Of a DNA stretch of 64,000 nucleotides, positions 15,241 through 24,175 are shown piece by piece. The notes under the pieces are model-generated. The model had not been told where the DNA came from and did no database searches. It worked only from the letters and a program-made list of their open reading frames with translations. Position 1 is the first letter of the stretch. Each line of letters starts with the position of its first letter. This DNA is from Methylobacterium sp. WL1 (GTDB taxonomy: Bacteria; Pseudomonadota; Alphaproteobacteria; Rhizobiales; Beijerinckiaceae), in assembly GCF_008000895.1 (NCBI RefSeq), contig NZ_CP042823.1:744001-808000 (forward strand), in the 5' to 3' direction. The translations under genes and the position numbers were made by a program.

Positions 15241-15846
15241 TCAGAACGAAGGCACGGCGCCCTGCCGGCCCACCGCGATCGTACCGACATCGAGGGCGCC
15301 GTCCGGCCCGGACCGGGCGAAGATCGTGGTGGCCGCGCCGGGCTCCAGCAGGGCCTTCTCGCCGGGCGCCATCGCGGTGACCGGGGTCCCGGCGGGAACC
15401 GAGAAGCTGGCCTGACCGCCGCCGAAGCCCAGGGTCAGGCCAAGCGGACGTCCGCCACGCAGGTCCGAGACCCAGCCAGCCGTGAACGTCGCTCCCGGCT
15501 CGGTATCCCAGGTCTGGCTGCCCGCCTCGAAGCCGCGCTCGGAAGGCGAGTACACGGTCACGGCCGTCGCCCGCCGCGGCTCGGCCTCGGAGCCGGCGAG
15601 CACGCTGACGTAGCTCTCGGGCTTGATGTTGCGCACGGCCGCCTCGGTCACCGCGAAGACCCGGGTCCGCGGGTTCATCCGCAGGGTCAGGGTGCTGCCG
15701 CCGGCGCGGCGGATCTGCAGGCGGTCGGCCTCGGCCCACACAATGGTACCGCGGAACCGGACGGTGCTCGGCTGCGCCCGGACAGCGGTCGCCGTCACGG
15801 CCATCAGAAGGGCTGCGAGAAGGAAGCGGGTTCGCGATTTCGTCAC
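15241..15846 (-). CDS. Exported protein of unknown function
   Basis: 201 residues, not recognised. A clear Sec signal peptide (MTKSRTRFLLAALLMAVTAT, cleavage probably after AVRA) is followed by a small beta-rich domain at about 30-100 (RFRGTIVWAEADRLQIRRAG, like OB-type DUF5666 domains that describe metal- or oxide-binding periplasmic proteins) and a second beta-rich part. No catalytic motif is visible. It stands alone between the HIT gene and the stress protein gene on the same strand. Confidence 0.7.
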   Translation of the reverse strand: MTKSRTRFLLAALLMAVTATAVRAQPSTVRFRGTIVWAEADRLQIRRAGGSTLTLRMNPRTRVFAVTEAAVRNIKPESYVSVLAGSEAEPRRATAVTVYSPSERGFEAGSQTWDTEPGATFTAGWVSDLRGGRPLGLTLGFGGGQASFSVPAGTPVTAMAPGEKALLEPGAATTIFARSGPDGALDVGTIAVGRQGAVPSF

Positions 15847-15907
15847 GGGGATCCTGGTCCGGCTGCGGGGGCCGAACGCCAGGGGCGGACGACGGTTCCA
15901 GTCGCGG

Positions 15908-16771
15908 TCAATGCGCCATCAGCACCGGCATGTCGGCATGGGCCAGGACGTGGCTGGTGACACCTCCGAAGATCATCTGGCGCAGGCGGCTCTGGGTGTA
16001 GGCGCCCTTGATCAGGAGGTCGCAGTCGAACGCCTTGGCTTCGGCCAGGAAGGTCTCGCCCGGCGCGCGCCGGCCGGACGGAAGGGAGCGATGCGAGGCG
16101 GCCACGCCCTCGCAGGCCAGCGCCTGGGCGAGGTCCTGGGCGCTCGGCCCCGGGACCATGCCGCCCTCGACGCTGAGCACCAGCACCCGCTCGGCCCGTC
16201 GCAGGAACGGCATCGCGAAGGCCACCGCCCGGGCGGTCTCGGTAGAGCCGTTCCAGGCGATCAGGATCGCTTCTCCAAGCGACGTCGGGGCGACCGGCGG
16301 CGCCAGCAGGATCGGCCGGCCGCCCTCGAACAGCGCAGTCTCGAAGGTGGTCATCCGCGGGGCGTTGTCGGTGGTCCCCGGGCGTCCGACCACGGTGGCC
16401 GAGAACAGCCGGGCGTATTGGCCGAGGAACGCGTCGCCGGTGGGCACGTCCTGCCGCCAGCGGTAGCGCGGCCCGGCATCCGCCACCTTCTCGGGGATGC
16501 ACAGGCCGTCGCGGGCGTGCCGCGGGATCCCGGCCGCGTCCATGAAGGCGACGAAGCGGCCGCCGGCCTCCTCGGCCTCGGCGCGGTCGGCCTCCTCGTC
16601 GCGCAGCCAGGTCATGCCGCCCACCATGTCGACGGGGACGTACTCGGCGAGCGCAGGGCGCAGGGATACGCCCTCGATCAGGCTGCCGAAGCGCGACGCC
16701 GCGAGCCGCGTCGTCTCGAACACGGAGGTCAGGCCGTCGTGCATCGCGACGGGTACGAGCAAAGTCTTCAT
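15908..16771 (-). CDS. Universal stress protein, double-domain type
   Basis: 287 residues with an N-terminal USP-like half starting MKTLLVPVAMHDGLTSVFET and a C-terminal USP half starting near 165 (AILIAWNGSTETARAVAFAM). The ATP-binding style loop near the end reads LIKGAYTQSRLRQMIFGG followed by VTSHVL, close to the G-x2-G-x9-G-[ST] pattern. It is presumably a cytoplasmic dimer or pseudo-dimer; the ligand is unknown. Confidence 0.88.
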   Translation of the reverse strand: MKTLLVPVAMHDGLTSVFETTRLAASRFGSLIEGVSLRPALAEYVPVDMVGGMTWLRDEEADRAEAEEAGGRFVAFMDAAGIPRHARDGLCIPEKVADAGPRYRWRQDVPTGDAFLGQYARLFSATVVGRPGTTDNAPRMTTFETALFEGGRPILLAPPVAPTSLGEAILIAWNGSTETARAVAFAMPFLRRAERVLVLSVEGGMVPGPSAQDLAQALACEGVAASHRSLPSGRRAPGETFLAEAKAFDCDLLIKGAYTQSRLRQMIFGGVTSHVLAHADMPVLMAH

Positions 16772-16798
16772 CGCGGCATCCTCCTCCGGTGCGCGAGG

Positions 16799-17947
16799 CT
16801 AATCCGCCCGAGGCCCGGTGGGAACCGGGGCCGGGACGGGGCGCACACGGTTTTGCGCGGCGCCGGGATCCAGGTGGTCGCGCGCCCAGCGGCTCAGCGG
16901 CCGCTCGACGAACCGGTGGACCAGCAGGGCAGCCGCGACGCTGCCGGCGAGCATCACAACGACGCTGCCCCAGGGGTGCAGGACCGGGGCGAGGCCGAGC
17001 CGCAGCAGCGCCTCGCGCCCGAGGCGCAGCGCGAAGGGGTGGACGAGGTACAGCGCGTAGGAGGCGTTCCCGAGGATCACGAGCCCCCGCGTCAAGGCGG
17101 GCAGGGCCGCGACCTGAGCGGCATCCCGCGCCGGCCCGAGGGCGGCGGTCACCAGGAGGGCGGATGGCAGGCCGACGAGCAGGGGGCGGAGGACCCCGTC
17201 GGCGGACCCGTCGTCGCCGAGCAGGCGGGCGGCCAGGGCGAGCCCCAGGAGACCCATCACCCCGAGCCCGAGGCGCACCCCGGATCCAGGCCGAAGACCC
17301 TCCCGATGGGCGAGGGCGAGCCCAGCTCCGAGCAAGAATTCCAGCACGATCGGGTTCGCCCAGAACCGGACCGGCACCGGCAAGGCGGGCACGAGCGCAC
17401 CCACGGACACCAGCAGCACCAGCGCCAGGGCGAGCCAGGCCACGGCGCCGCGCCGGCCGAAGCCCAGCCCCAGGGCGAAGAGGCCGTAGAAGAACACCTC
17501 GTAATTGAGGGTCCAGCCAAGGCTGTAGAGGGGCTGGATGGTGCCGTCCGGCCGGGCCGCCGGCCAGAACAGGAATCCGGCCAGGATCGTGCCCGGCTCT
17601 CTGACGAGGGCCGCGGCCTCGCCCAGCCAGTCGGGGCGCGCGATGGCGAGGGCCAGGACGATCAGGCTCACCAGCCAGTACAGGGGGACGACCCGGGCGA
17701 CCCGGTGCGCCAGGAAGCGGGCGCGTCCGCCCGGCGCCCCGAACAGCCGGCCGCTCGCATGGACGATGACGAAACCAGAGATCACGAAGAACAGGTCGAC
17801 CCCGCCCCACCATGGCAGGAGCGTCCCGGGATCGAGGGTCGGGCCGGCGCCGCGGGCAGCCATCATCCCGGACTCGTGGCGCGCGTGATGCCAGACCACC
17901 ATGAGCGCAGCAGCGGCGCGCAGGATCTGGATTCCGAACAGGGTCAC
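16799..17947 (-). CDS. Acyltransferase family 3 membrane protein (OafA/YrhL type)
   Basis: 382 residues with about 10 membrane segments. The opening GIQILRAAAALMVVWHHARH contains the family's R-x(n)-H-H region, and GGVDLFFVISGFVI follows. These enzymes acylate extracytoplasmic sugars, for example O-antigen or exopolysaccharide. No glycan biosynthesis genes are adjacent, so the substrate is open. It lies 27 nt upstream of the universal stress protein gene on the same strand. Confidence 0.9.
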   Translation of the reverse strand: MTLFGIQILRAAAALMVVWHHARHESGMMAARGAGPTLDPGTLLPWWGGVDLFFVISGFVIVHASGRLFGAPGGRARFLAHRVARVVPLYWLVSLIVLALAIARPDWLGEAAALVREPGTILAGFLFWPAARPDGTIQPLYSLGWTLNYEVFFYGLFALGLGFGRRGAVAWLALALVLLVSVGALVPALPVPVRFWANPIVLEFLLGAGLALAHREGLRPGSGVRLGLGVMGLLGLALAARLLGDDGSADGVLRPLLVGLPSALLVTAALGPARDAAQVAALPALTRGLVILGNASYALYLVHPFALRLGREALLRLGLAPVLHPWGSVVVMLAGSVAAALLVHRFVERPLSRWARDHLDPGAAQNRVRPVPAPVPTGPRAD

Positions 17948-18154
17948 GGAGCCTTCAACACAAATGGAGTTCCTCTAATCCCGGGCTCTCAGTAAAAAAC
18001 GGCAGGAACCATAAGTCGATAGCCCCGTTGTCGAACTAATTCGCGAACGTGTCGCCGTACCGTTTCGGCTGCAAGATCTTGGGCCTTCGACCAGGACCGG
18101 ATCTTTGCTGGCCCCGCGGGCCGCTTCGCGTCTTCACACGTAATCGAGGTTTCC

Positions 18155-18859
18155 ATGCTGAAGAACTACGCTGCCGCGTCCGCGCTCGTCCTGGCGCTAT
18201 CGACCCCCGCCTTCGCACAGGGCGCGAACGATTTCCGCCTGCAGTCGATGCAGGCGAACGCCTTCGAGGTCCAGTCCTCGCAGATCGCCCTGTCGAAGTC
18301 GCGTAATCCCAAGGTCCGGTCGTTCGCCCAGGAAGTCATCCGCGACCATCGCGCCGCCAACGTGGCGCTGTCCGGCGGCGAGAGCAACTACATGGCGGCC
18401 CGGGACGAAGGCCTCGGCGGCCTCGTGACGGCACCGCTGGCGGTGGCGGGCGGCGCTGTCGGCGCAGGCGTCGGCGCAGCGACCGGCGTGGTCGGCGGAA
18501 CCCTGGCGGGCGGCCCGGTCGGCGGCCTTCAGGGCGTCGGCACCGGCGCGGCCAGCGGCGCGGCGGCGGGCAGTCGCCTCGGACGCGGCGATGCCATGGC
18601 CACCGGCGCCTCGACTGTCGTCCCGCCGAGCCCCGAGCAGCAGGCGATGCTCGCCGAGCTGTCCGCGACCCCGGCCGGCCCACGCTTCGACCGTCTCTAC
18701 GCCAGCCAGCAGATCCAGGCGCACCAGATGTCGATCGCCATGACGCAGGCCTACGCCCAGGGCGGCCCGAACCCGGCCCTGCGCAACTACGCCCAGCAGG
18801 CCCTGCCGGCCTTGCAGATGCACTTCGATCACGCCCAGCGTCTGCCGGGCGCCATGTGA
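18155..18859 (+). CDS. Exported DUF4142-like protein with a glycine-rich insertion
   Basis: 234 residues. A signal peptide (MLKNYAAASALVLALSTPAF, cleaved after AFA-Q) is followed by a ferritin-like DUF4142 helical hairpin (about 23-75: SQIALSKSRNPKVRSFAQEV, IRDHRAANVAL) and its second half at about 168-234. Between them, residues about 85-150, lies a Gly/Ala-rich stretch (GGAVGAGVGAATGVVGGTLA and onward) resembling glycine-zipper membrane segments. An intrinsic terminator follows directly. GAGG at 18146-18149 is the ribosome site. The function of DUF4142 proteins is unknown; periplasmic or surface location is likely. Confidence 0.82.
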   Translation: MLKNYAAASALVLALSTPAFAQGANDFRLQSMQANAFEVQSSQIALSKSRNPKVRSFAQEVIRDHRAANVALSGGESNYMAARDEGLGGLVTAPLAVAGGAVGAGVGAATGVVGGTLAGGPVGGLQGVGTGAASGAAAGSRLGRGDAMATGASTVVPPSPEQQAMLAELSATPAGPRFDRLYASQQIQAHQMSIAMTQAYAQGGPNPALRNYAQQALPALQMHFDHAQRLPGAM

Positions 18860-18899
18860 TCGTTTAGGATATCCCGGCCCCGGCCGGGTGACAGGGCGA

Positions 18900-18928
18900 G
18901 GCGGCGTGCGCGAGCACGCCGCCTTTTT
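18900..18928 (+). terminator. Intrinsic terminator after the DUF4142-like gene
   Basis: A perfect 10-bp stem GGCGGCGTGC (18900-18909) / GCACGCCGCC (18914-18923) with loop GCGA, followed by TTTTT. Confidence 0.92.
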
Positions 18929-19305
18929 CTTGTCTCTGACCGCGCACTGCACCGTTCTTGCGGGTGCAGCGAAGCCACCCCGGCAGCAGTTGCGGCCAGA
19001 CGTCATCGTGTTCGAAGGTGCGACGAGCCACTCGACCTTGCGGGCTCGCGGAGCCGCAGATGGTAGACGTCAAGCCGTAAGTATCGGTGCGGAACCTGCT
19101 TCCTCTCTCCCTCGTGGGGAGGCGCGTTCGTCGAGCCCTGCAGACGCTTAAGCGCCTTACAGCTTTCGCAAGCGACAACCGATACGCGAAGAACGGCGAC
19201 GCGCATCTGCCAGTTGGCGACCGCAGCATCCGGTATGCAGCCCCCCGGCCTGAGACGCCCCGCAGAACACCTCAAGCCGGAATGTCGAGCCGTCCGAGGG
19301 GTTCC
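18929..19305. other. Intergenic region without a supported gene
   Basis: Several open frames cross this stretch, but none has a convincing start, ribosome site or recognisable protein. It separates the DUF4142 terminator from the 3' end of the convergent carbonic anhydrase gene. No repeat or promoter stands out. Confidence 0.5.
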
Positions 19306-19968
19306 TCAGTCGCAAGCCACCGCGGTCGGCAGGATCTTGCGGCCGGCATCGTCCACCGCGGGGTGGAAGTGGCCGGTCTCCGGATTCCGGACCAGCAGCA
19401 CGCCGTTGGCCACGCCGAAATGCGCACCGTGGATGTTGAGCCGGCCATCCTCGACCCGCTCCTTGATGAACGGGAAGCTCAGCAGGTTCTCCATGCTCTG
19501 GCTGACCATGGCGTGCTCCATCCGGGTCAGGTAGTCCGGCGCGCTCGAATCACCCGCCTTCGCTTCCGCGGCGCCCACCAGCGAGACCCACTTGCCGATG
19601 AAGTTGCTGCTCGAGAGCGGCGCAGCCTTGTTGGCGAAGGCCTTGATGCCGCCGCAGGTGGCGTGGCCGAGCACGACGATGTGCTTCACCTCGAGCGCCT
19701 GGACCGCGAACTCGATGGCCGCCGAGGTGCCGTGATAGGCTCCGTCCGGCTCGTAGGTCGGCACGATGTTGGCCACGTTGCGGATCACGAACAACTCACC
19801 GGGGCCGGCATCGAAGATCGCCTCCGGGGCCACCCGGCTGTCGCAGCAGCTGATCACCAGGATCTGAGGCTCCTGGCTTTGAGCGAGCTGCGCGAAGCGC
19901 CGCCGCTCGGTGGGAAACCGGTCGGCCAGGAACGCGCGGTAGCCCTCGGTCAGGAATTCAGGGAACAT
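19306..19968 (-). CDS. Beta-class carbonic anhydrase
   Basis: 220 residues. Zinc ligands are Cys42 (SCCDSRV), His102 and Cys105 (LGHATCGGIKA), and the Asp43-Arg45 dyad is intact. It interconverts CO2 and bicarbonate in the cytoplasm; in methylotrophs and heterotrophs it supports carboxylation reactions. Length and motifs are typical (CynT/Can-like). It probably belongs with the upstream Nudix gene on the same strand, 45 nt away. Confidence 0.95.
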   Translation of the reverse strand: MFPEFLTEGYRAFLADRFPTERRRFAQLAQSQEPQILVISCCDSRVAPEAIFDAGPGELFVIRNVANIVPTYEPDGAYHGTSAAIEFAVQALEVKHIVVLGHATCGGIKAFANKAAPLSSSNFIGKWVSLVGAAEAKAGDSSAPDYLTRMEHAMVSQSMENLLSFPFIKERVEDGRLNIHGAHFGVANGVLLVRNPETGHFHPAVDDAGRKILPTAVACD

Positions 19969-20013
19969 GCCGTCTCCTTGAGGTTCGGGATCTTCGCAGA
20001 TGCGAGATCCGGG

Positions 20014-20529
20014 TCAGCGATCGTGCCAAGTCAGAACGCGCGGCCGAGGCGGAATAGTCCCGGCCGCGAGATCGGCCGCGAGATCGGCCAGCCCCGCCGG
20101 CTCGACGCGCTCGCCGCTCGCCTTGAGTTCGGCCAGCGGCCACCAGCGGGTTCCGATCACCGGGTTGTCCTCGGTCTCGGCGAGCTGGCTGGTATCGACC
20201 CGGTCGTCGGGCAGGCGGACCAAGAAGTAGCGCTCCCGGGCATCCCGCGACTGGCGGAACAGGTGGAACGGGCCGTCGCAGGCCGCGACCTGCGGGCCTA
20301 TCGCGACGTCATCGCGGCCGATCTCCTCGCCCAGCTCCCTGCGGCAGGCGGTGACGTGGTCCTCGCCGGGTTCCAGTCCGCCACCGGGCATGAACCAGAA
20401 GCGCAGCGGCTCGCCGTCCGGCCCCTTGGCGTGGACGGAGGCGTACGCGATCAGCAGGATCCGGTCCTGCGGGTCGAGGACGATCGCCCGGGCAATGTGG
20501 CGGATCGCGGGTGTGTTCGGTTCGCTCAT
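20014..20529 (-). CDS. Nudix hydrolase
   Basis: 171 residues with a complete Nudix box at about 49-71: G-x5-E-x7-R-E-x2-E-E-x-G (GGLEPGEDHVTACRRELGEE). The segment before it (LRFWFMPGGG) and the aromatic W-W-P-L-A-E-L after it resemble nucleotide or NADH pyrophosphatases of the MutT group. The substrate is not predictable. Confidence 0.9.
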   Translation of the reverse strand: MSEPNTPAIRHIARAIVLDPQDRILLIAYASVHAKGPDGEPLRFWFMPGGGLEPGEDHVTACRRELGEEIGRDDVAIGPQVAACDGPFHLFRQSRDARERYFLVRLPDDRVDTSQLAETEDNPVIGTRWWPLAELKASGERVEPAGLADLAADLAAGTIPPRPRVLTWHDR

Positions 20530-20619
20530 GCAATTGAGCTAGAGCACGAGGCCACAGACGGACACCGCTCAGCCGCGATCACCAAGTTGTGAGCGATCAC
20601 AAGACCTCGAGGTGGCGGG

Positions 20620-21360
20620 TCACAGCACCCGCGCGGCCGGCGCCCAGATCACCACCGGCAGGCCGTACCCATCCCGCTCAGGCGGGTCCGGCAGCGGCAC
20701 CGCGGTGCCCTCGAGGATGTCCCGTGCCACCAACAAGGCGGCGAGGGCGTCGAGGTGGTCGTCGGCCGGCACGCCCTTGGCGCGGACCTCGATCAGGGCG
20801 ACCGGCAAGCCCGCAGCCTCCAGCAGGCTCCGGCGCAGGGCGAGGCCCTCGCGGGCCCGGGCGCCCTTCTTGGGCAGGCCGAGGGGCCGGAGGCCGTTCA
20901 GGGCGTGGAACGCCACCTCCGGGTGAACCTCGTGGACGCGTGCCAACGCCACCGGCCGCGCCCGCAGCAGCGTGTCCACCGCGCGGACGGCGCGGAAGAT
21001 GTTGTAGCCCTGGATCGAGGGCGCGAAGGGCGGGTCGCTCGTCGCCCGGGCGATGGCCTTGGCCGCGTCGTAATCCGCCGCGTAGACCGCCGCCCGGGCC
21101 GGCATCGGGAACACGGACGATCGGGCCGGGCCGAGCCGGAGGCGGGCGGCCCTGTCGGCACCCCGGCCGCCGGAAACGATCCGGTCCGGCAGGCCGATCG
21201 GCACGTCGATGCCGACGATCAGCGGCTGCTCCGGCGCGTCGAGGAGTGCGGCCACGTCGGGAAACAGGGCGCAGCGGTACCGACCGGGATCGTCGAGGTC
21301 GAGGAGCGCCCCCGCCCAGGCGCCTCGGCAGCCGTCCAGCCCCGCGACCCAGCGCGCCAT
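20620..21360 (-). CDS. DUF429 domain protein (predicted RNase H-like nuclease)
   Basis: 246 residues. The opening VAGLDGCRGAWAGALLDLDD and the IVGIDVPIGLPD segment carry the acidic residues of the RNase H-like fold assigned to DUF429; a later HEVHPEVAFHALNG segment and D-D-H-L-D-A near the C-terminus are typical. Predicted nuclease activity comes from fold assignment in the literature; no biochemical role is established. It is divergent from the CitE-like gene, with 95 bp between starts. Confidence 0.85.
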   Translation of the reverse strand: MARWVAGLDGCRGAWAGALLDLDDPGRYRCALFPDVAALLDAPEQPLIVGIDVPIGLPDRIVSGGRGADRAARLRLGPARSSVFPMPARAAVYAADYDAAKAIARATSDPPFAPSIQGYNIFRAVRAVDTLLRARPVALARVHEVHPEVAFHALNGLRPLGLPKKGARAREGLALRRSLLEAAGLPVALIEVRAKGVPADDHLDALAALLVARDILEGTAVPLPDPPERDGYGLPVVIWAPAARVL

Positions 21361-21455
21361 CCCGTCCCCGCATCCCGCGATCCGTTCTTGCCCGGGACGC
21401 GGTGGAAAGCTATCGGCGACCGCAAGGGCATCGCCGCCGGCCCGGGAGAAGCGTG

Positions 21456-22337
21456 ATGAGCGAGATCCGTCCCCGTCGCAGCGTGCTGGCCATGCCCGGC
21501 TCCAACGCCCGCGCCCTCGACAAGGCGCGCACGCTGCCCGCCGACGTGATCCTGATCGACCTGGAAGATGGGGTCGCGCCGGAGAAGAAGGCCGAGGCCC
21601 GCGCCCTCGTGGCCGCGGCGGTCTCGGGATCGGGCTTCGGCTCGCGCGAGGTGGTCGTGCGGATCAACCCGCCCGAGACCGAGGACGGCGAGGCTGACCT
21701 CGCGGCGCTGGCCGGCGCCGGCCCGGATGCGATCCTGGTGCCGAAGGTGCGCTGCTCCGACGCGCTAATCGCGGTGGGCGCCCGCCTGCGCCGGCTTGGG
21801 GCGCCCGCGGCGACGCGGATCTGGGCGATGATCGAGACCCCGATGGCGGTGGTGAACGCCGCCGAGATCGCCGGGGCCGCGCGGGACGTGGATGGACGGC
21901 TCGCCGCCCTGGTGATCGGCCCCAACGACCTCGTGAAGGCGGCCCGGATCCGCCCCCCGGGCCGGGCCGCCCTGGTGCCCTGGCTGATGAATGTCCTGGC
22001 CGCCGCCCGGGCCTACGAGATCGAGGCAATCGACGGGGTTTTTTCCGGTCTCGACGACGCGGCGGGATTCGAGGCGGAATGCGCAGAGGGCCGCGACCTG
22101 GGCTTCGACGGCAAGATGCTGATCCACCCGAGCCAGATCGGCCCGGCCAACGCCGCGTTCGGGCCCGACGCGGCCGAGATCGCGGAGGCGCGCCGGGTCG
22201 CCGCCGCCTTCGACGCACCGGAGACCCAGGCCCACGGGGTCATCGCGCTCGACGGGCGCATGGTCGAGCGCCTCCATGTCGAGGCCGCGCGGCGCACCCT
22301 GGCCCTGGCCGAGGCGATCGAACGGCTCGGCGCGTGA
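21456..22337 (+). CDS. CitE-like HpcH/HpaI family lyase (CoA ester lyase)
   Basis: 293 residues of the citrate lyase beta / malyl-CoA lyase superfamily TIM barrel. Landmarks are RRSVLAMPGSNARALDKA, the metal-binding region IDLEDGVAPEKK, IWAMIETPMAVVNA and GFDGKMLIHPSQIGPANAAF. Stand-alone CitE-like proteins cleave or form (S)-malyl-CoA, beta-methylmalyl-CoA or related CoA esters. It is shorter than the serine-cycle malyl-CoA lyase (about 320 residues) and no serine-cycle genes are near, so the substrate is left open. Its frame is open far upstream; the ATG at 21456 matches the family start. Confidence 0.88.
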   Translation: MSEIRPRRSVLAMPGSNARALDKARTLPADVILIDLEDGVAPEKKAEARALVAAAVSGSGFGSREVVVRINPPETEDGEADLAALAGAGPDAILVPKVRCSDALIAVGARLRRLGAPAATRIWAMIETPMAVVNAAEIAGAARDVDGRLAALVIGPNDLVKAARIRPPGRAALVPWLMNVLAAARAYEIEAIDGVFSGLDDAAGFEAECAEGRDLGFDGKMLIHPSQIGPANAAFGPDAAEIAEARRVAAAFDAPETQAHGVIALDGRMVERLHVEAARRTLALAEAIERLGA

Positions 22338-22804
22338 ACGATTCACCCGAGGTCGGCCTGCGTCTCCTCGACCTGCGGCTGCCCGGCTGGGGCTTCCCGC
22401 GCTGGGGCTCGGCGGCGGCGGCCGGCCTCGACCTCCATGCCTGCCTGGACGAACCGCTGACGCTGCCGCCCCGGGGCGCACCGGCCCTGATCCCGGCGGG
22501 CTTCTGCGTGCTGATCCGCGACCCCGCCTGGTGCGGCCTGATCTTCCCGCGCTCCGGACGCGGCCACCGGGACGGCTTGGTGCTGGGCAACGGCACCGGA
22601 GTGATCGACGCGGATTACGAAGGCCCCCTGATGGTCTCGGCCTGGAATCGCGACGACGCGCGGCCGATCCGGATCGAGCCGGGCGACCGGATCGCCCAAC
22701 TGGTCTTCACCCGCGTGACCCGGCCGGTCCTCACCGTGCTGGAGGACGAGCCCGGTTCGGGTTCGGGCCGTGGGGCAGGGGGGTTCGGGTCGAGCGGTCG
22801 GTAG
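22334..22804 (+). CDS. dut: Deoxyuridine triphosphatase (dUTPase)
   Basis: 156 residues with the five dUTPase motifs in order: AAAGLDLHA (1), FPRSGRGHRDGLVLGNGTG with IDADYEG (2 and 3, carrying the catalytic Asp), GDRIAQLVF (4) and the flexible glycine-rich tail GSGRGAGGFGSSGR (5). It hydrolyses dUTP to dUMP and keeps uracil out of DNA. The start GTG at 22334 overlaps the stop of the CitE-like gene by 4 nt, an alphaproteobacteria-style coupling without obvious functional link. Confidence 0.93.
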   Translation: MNDSPEVGLRLLDLRLPGWGFPRWGSAAAAGLDLHACLDEPLTLPPRGAPALIPAGFCVLIRDPAWCGLIFPRSGRGHRDGLVLGNGTGVIDADYEGPLMVSAWNRDDARPIRIEPGDRIAQLVFTRVTRPVLTVLEDEPGSGSGRGAGGFGSSGR

Positions 22805-23157
22805 GGCCCCGGGCGATACGCGGGTGACGGAGATCGCCGGTTGGCGCCCCGCCCCTCAAGCCAGATCATTCCCGAAGGCGATCACCTCGTATCGCGCGAG
22901 CCCGACGTAGCTGCCGATGGGTCGCAAGGCCCAAGCCGAACATGCTCTGACGTATCGCGCCGTGCCGACCAGTCGAAGGTCGACTCCCGAGATACGACGG
23001 CGGCCGAACGATTCACCGTGTCGTCCCGGCGGGGCGCCGGAGACGGGGACGACACGGTGCGTGGACCGATCTCGGCGCATCCACCGATCCCGCCGCCGAT
23101 GACCGTCTGAGGCTGCGTCCGCCGGGATGCCGCGCATGTTCTAGGCGGTCAAACGCC
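22805..23157. other. Intergenic region with a long inverted repeat
   Basis: No gene is supported. It holds a perfect 14-bp inverted repeat at 23013-23026 and 23045-23058 (listed separately). An open frame on the minus strand (22856-23137) covers part of it but runs through the repeat and has no recognisable domain. Confidence 0.5.
23013..23058. repeat. Perfect 14-bp inverted repeat with 18-nt loop
   Basis: CACCGTGTCGTCCC (23013-23026) and GGGACGACACGGTG (23045-23058). It lies between two convergent genes (dut ends at 22804, the DUF815 gene ends at 23158), so it could act as a shared transcription stop, but there is no T-tract on either strand. Confidence 0.6.
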
Positions 23158-24024
23158 TCAATCCAGCACCTTCCCTATCCGCCCGGCCAGGTCCTGGATG
23201 AACTGGAAGGCGGTGCGGCCCGAGCGGGAGCCCCGGGTGGTGGCCCATTCCAGGGCCTCGGCGCGCAGGCGCTCCGCGGGCAGGTCCAGGCCATAGCGCT
23301 CGGCATAGGCGCGGATCATCGCCAGGAACTCGTCCTGGCTGCATTTGTGGAAGCCGAGCCAGAGGCCGAACCGGTCCGAGAGGGAGACCTTCTCCTCCAC
23401 GGCCTCGCCGGGGTTGATCGCCGTGGAGCGCTCGTTCTCGACCATGTCGCGGGCCAGCAGGTGCCGGCGGTTCGAGGTGGCGTAGAACAGGACGTTCCCA
23501 GGCCGGCCCTCGATGCCGCCGTCCAGCGCGGTCTTGAGCGACTTGTACGAGGTGTCGTCGCCGTCGAAGGACAGGTCGTCGCAATAGACCAGCCAGCGAT
23601 GCGGGTCGGGCCGCAGCAGGGCCATCAAGTCGGGCAGGGCCTCGATATCCTCCCGGTGGATCTCCACCAGCTTCATCGGCCGCGCACCCTCGGGACGGCG
23701 GGCGTTGATCTCGGCATGGGCCGCCTTGACCAGCGAGGACTTGCCCATGCCGCGGGCGCCCCACAGCAGGGCGTTGTTGGCCGGCAGGCCGCGGGCGAAG
23801 CGCTCGGTGTTCTCGATCAGCGTGTCGCGCGCCCGGTCGATGCCGGTGAGCAGGCCGATCTCCACCCGCGCCACCTGTGGCACCGGGGTGAGCCGCCGCT
23901 CCGGTCCCCACAGGAAAGCGTCGGCGGCGTTCGGGTCGAAGGCCGGCTGGGCGGGCGGCGCGGCGCGCTCCAGGGCGGTGGCGATCCGCTCCAGGAGCGG
24001 CATCAGGGTCTCGAGGCTCGTCAT
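23158..24024 (-). CDS. DUF815-family P-loop ATPase
   Basis: 288 residues, AAA+-like. Walker A is GARGMGKSS at about 89-97 and the Walker B region is WLVYCDDLSF at about 143-152; a sensor-like FYATSNRRHLLARD follows. DUF815 ATPases are conserved in alphaproteobacteria and are uncharacterised. The frame extends upstream to 24204, but the ATG at 24024 gives the family's usual start (ETLMPLLERIATALERA). It is divergent from the OsmC gene. Confidence 0.88.
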   Translation of the reverse strand: MTSLETLMPLLERIATALERAAPPAQPAFDPNAADAFLWGPERRLTPVPQVARVEIGLLTGIDRARDTLIENTERFARGLPANNALLWGARGMGKSSLVKAAHAEINARRPEGARPMKLVEIHREDIEALPDLMALLRPDPHRWLVYCDDLSFDGDDTSYKSLKTALDGGIEGRPGNVLFYATSNRRHLLARDMVENERSTAINPGEAVEEKVSLSDRFGLWLGFHKCSQDEFLAMIRAYAERYGLDLPAERLRAEALEWATTRGSRSGRTAFQFIQDLAGRIGKVLD

Positions 24025-24175
24025 CGGATCGGGGGTTCGCTTCCGGATCGGTCGAGCAACCGTACTACGGCGTTCGGTGGCGGAAATCATCCGTCCCCGT
24101 GCGGCTCGAACGCGAAGCCGGATCGGGCGTTGAATCCTCCGCGAGGGCGGTCGGGTCGGCCCCGGGAGGGCGCGG

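Noticed and set aside
15623..17995. Plus-strand open frame of 790 codons opposite the stress protein and acyltransferase genes
   Set aside because: Shadow frame; the two minus-strand genes have clear family motifs.
22856..23137. Minus-strand open frame of 93 codons in the gap after dut
   Set aside because: It reads through the 14-bp inverted repeat, is Arg-rich in its first half and matches no family; its C-terminal part looks protein-like but not enough to call.
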